This document shows positions 41,374 through 42,224 of a DNA stretch of 42,224 nucleotides, piece by piece (position 1 is the first letter of the stretch; each line of letters opens with the position of its first letter). The notes under the pieces are model-generated. The model ran no database searches and was not told the DNA's origin. It saw only the letters and a program-made list of their open reading frames with translations. Position numbers and translations under genes: made by a program. The DNA is taken from assembly GCA_947085035.1 (NCBI GenBank), contig CAMTUW010000024.1, positions 1 through 42,224 of the forward strand, written 5' to 3'. This stretch comes from CAMTUW01 sp947085035 (GTDB lineage: Bacteria; Actinomycetota; Coriobacteriia; Anaerosomatales; PHET01).

Positions 41374-42224
41374 CTACTTGTCGAACGTGCCGCTCCTGAA
41401 CACCAGTCTGCGCATGAAGCACGGGTCGGCGGTATCGCCGCCCCAAGCCTCGATCAACTCGCTCGCCATCCTGTTCTTCACCTCAGGCGTGTGCTGGGAA
41501 ACGTAGACGCGACTCCACGTCGGAGGGTCGAGCGGACCGAAGATGGTCATCGTCACGTAGACGGAGTGCCGGTAGACGGATTGGCTCTTCCGCCTCACCT
41601 GGAACACATTTCCGACTCGAACATCCGCAGGGGCGATCCCGGTGTATTTCGCGCCGTTGTTGTACCCGGTCGCCATGGGGCCGCGCGTCTTGGTGGAGTT
41701 GACGGTGTAGGTCCAGAAGCTCGACACCGACTCCCAGTTGGGTGTCCCTCCGCCGGTACCGGCCTGCCAGACGTTGGGCACCATGCGCACCTTGTTCAGC
41801 ATGTTGTTCCTGCTCGCCGTGTCATTCCCCGAGACATATCCACCGTATGCGGCCCAGACGCACTGCGAGACGAAGTTGGTGCAGTTCCCTCCTACATAGG
41901 CGTAGTAGTACCCAAGGGGGTGCTTCGTTGTGGCAAAACGCTCAGCGTACTCGTCTCCTCTGCTTGCGTTGTACGAGTACGATGCGGCGGCCATGGGTTC
42001 CACTGTCGCCGCGGCCGCGACGCCGTCTTTGGCGGTCGACGGCTCGGACGGCTGCGCACCCGGAACCGAACCCATCTCGCGTACGAGCCCGGGCAGTGCC
42101 GCGATCCGTTCCTCCTTGAGTTCGCGAGCGGCGTCGCGAACCGACTTGCCGTCTGCGACCCGCAGGGCGACGGCACCTTCGAAGCGTAGATGATCGGCGT
42201 TGTCGCTGCGGATCCCGACGATCC
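41374..42224 (-). CDS. Secreted amidase-like (Amidase_6) protein, 5' end beyond the window
   Basis: The frame stays open to the window edge, so at least 283 codons belong to it and the N-terminus is missing. The recognisable domain (about 42010 down to 41380) reads YSYNASRGDEYAERFATTKH, then GNCTNFVSQCVWAAYGG, the Cys-containing active-site motif of the putative amidase domain PF12671 (NCTNFVSQ), with VYRHSVYVTMTIFG as the likely His strand and VYVSQHTPEVKNR near the end. Usually secreted and thought to act on peptides in the wall. The preceding visible part (RFEGAVALRVADGKSVRDAA) looks like a leader or propeptide domain. Confidence 0.8.
   Translation of the reverse strand, partial: IVGIRSDNADHLRFEGAVALRVADGKSVRDAARELKEERIAALPGLVREMGSVPGAQPSEPSTAKDGVAAAATVEPMAAASYSYNASRGDEYAERFATTKHPLGYYYAYVGGNCTNFVSQCVWAAYGGYVSGNDTASRNNMLNKVRMVPNVWQAGTGGGTPNWESVSSFWTYTVNSTKTRGPMATGYNNGAKYTGIAPADVRVGNVFQVRRKSQSVYRHSVYVTMTIFGPLDPPTWSRVYVSQHTPEVKNRMASELIEAWGGDTADPCFMRRLVFRSGTFDK

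Overview
The window is GC-rich, codes almost entirely on the minus strand, and looks like part of an actinobacterial chromosome. The best guess is the class Coriobacteriia or a close relative. The arguments are the housekeeping order rpmE-thyX-yqhQ-prfA-prmC-sua5-rpiB-glyA-upp-dCMP deaminase-wecA-atpIBEFHAGDC-murA-fabZ, the two-domain wecA/LCP envelope genes, and an rpmE leader hairpin. This assignment is inference; no rRNA or tRNA was seen in the window.

Layout. (i) 1-5158: the 5' end of an exported protein, an unknown 223-aa protein, ribosome hibernation factor hpf, and a polar amino acid ABC importer (ATPase, permease, lipoprotein binding protein) with an ArgR-like box at its promoter, followed by a second orphan binding lipoprotein. 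(ii) 5219-5480: an intergenic segment that folds strongly as RNA on the minus strand and that I cannot assign to a known class. (iii) 5481-10532: comF, an AEC permease, and a methylthio/SAM-salvage group (mtnA, ahcY, purine nucleoside phosphorylase). (iv) 10671-14888, the only plus-strand block: a 42-aa membrane peptide, trkH broken by one frameshift, and a large secreted SpoIID-domain protein with three C-terminal repeats. (v) 14903-36663: an LCP cell-wall ligase, fabZ, murA, the complete F1Fo-ATP synthase operon, wecA-type transferase, nucleotide and one-carbon genes, translation-termination genes, a GGDEF/HD-GYP c-di-GMP protein, thyX and rpmE.

(vi) 36664-42224 is an accessory region unlike the rest: a transposase remnant, a higBA and a vapBC toxin-antitoxin pair, a second higBA-like pair with a truncated toxin, small orphan genes, exported proteins of unknown function and a secreted amidase-like protein. 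Two 57-60 bp elements here (38758-38814 and 40739-40798) have the full architecture of integron attC sites (R''/L''/L'/R' boxes, an unpaired extra base in L'') and each sits a few bases past a stop codon, in the same orientation as the genes. I read this region as part of an integron gene-cassette array, with no integrase gene in the window. It is the most unusual content here.

Two genes carry clean single-site frameshifts (trkH near 11126, an exported protein near 40416). They may be true pseudogenes or assembly indels.
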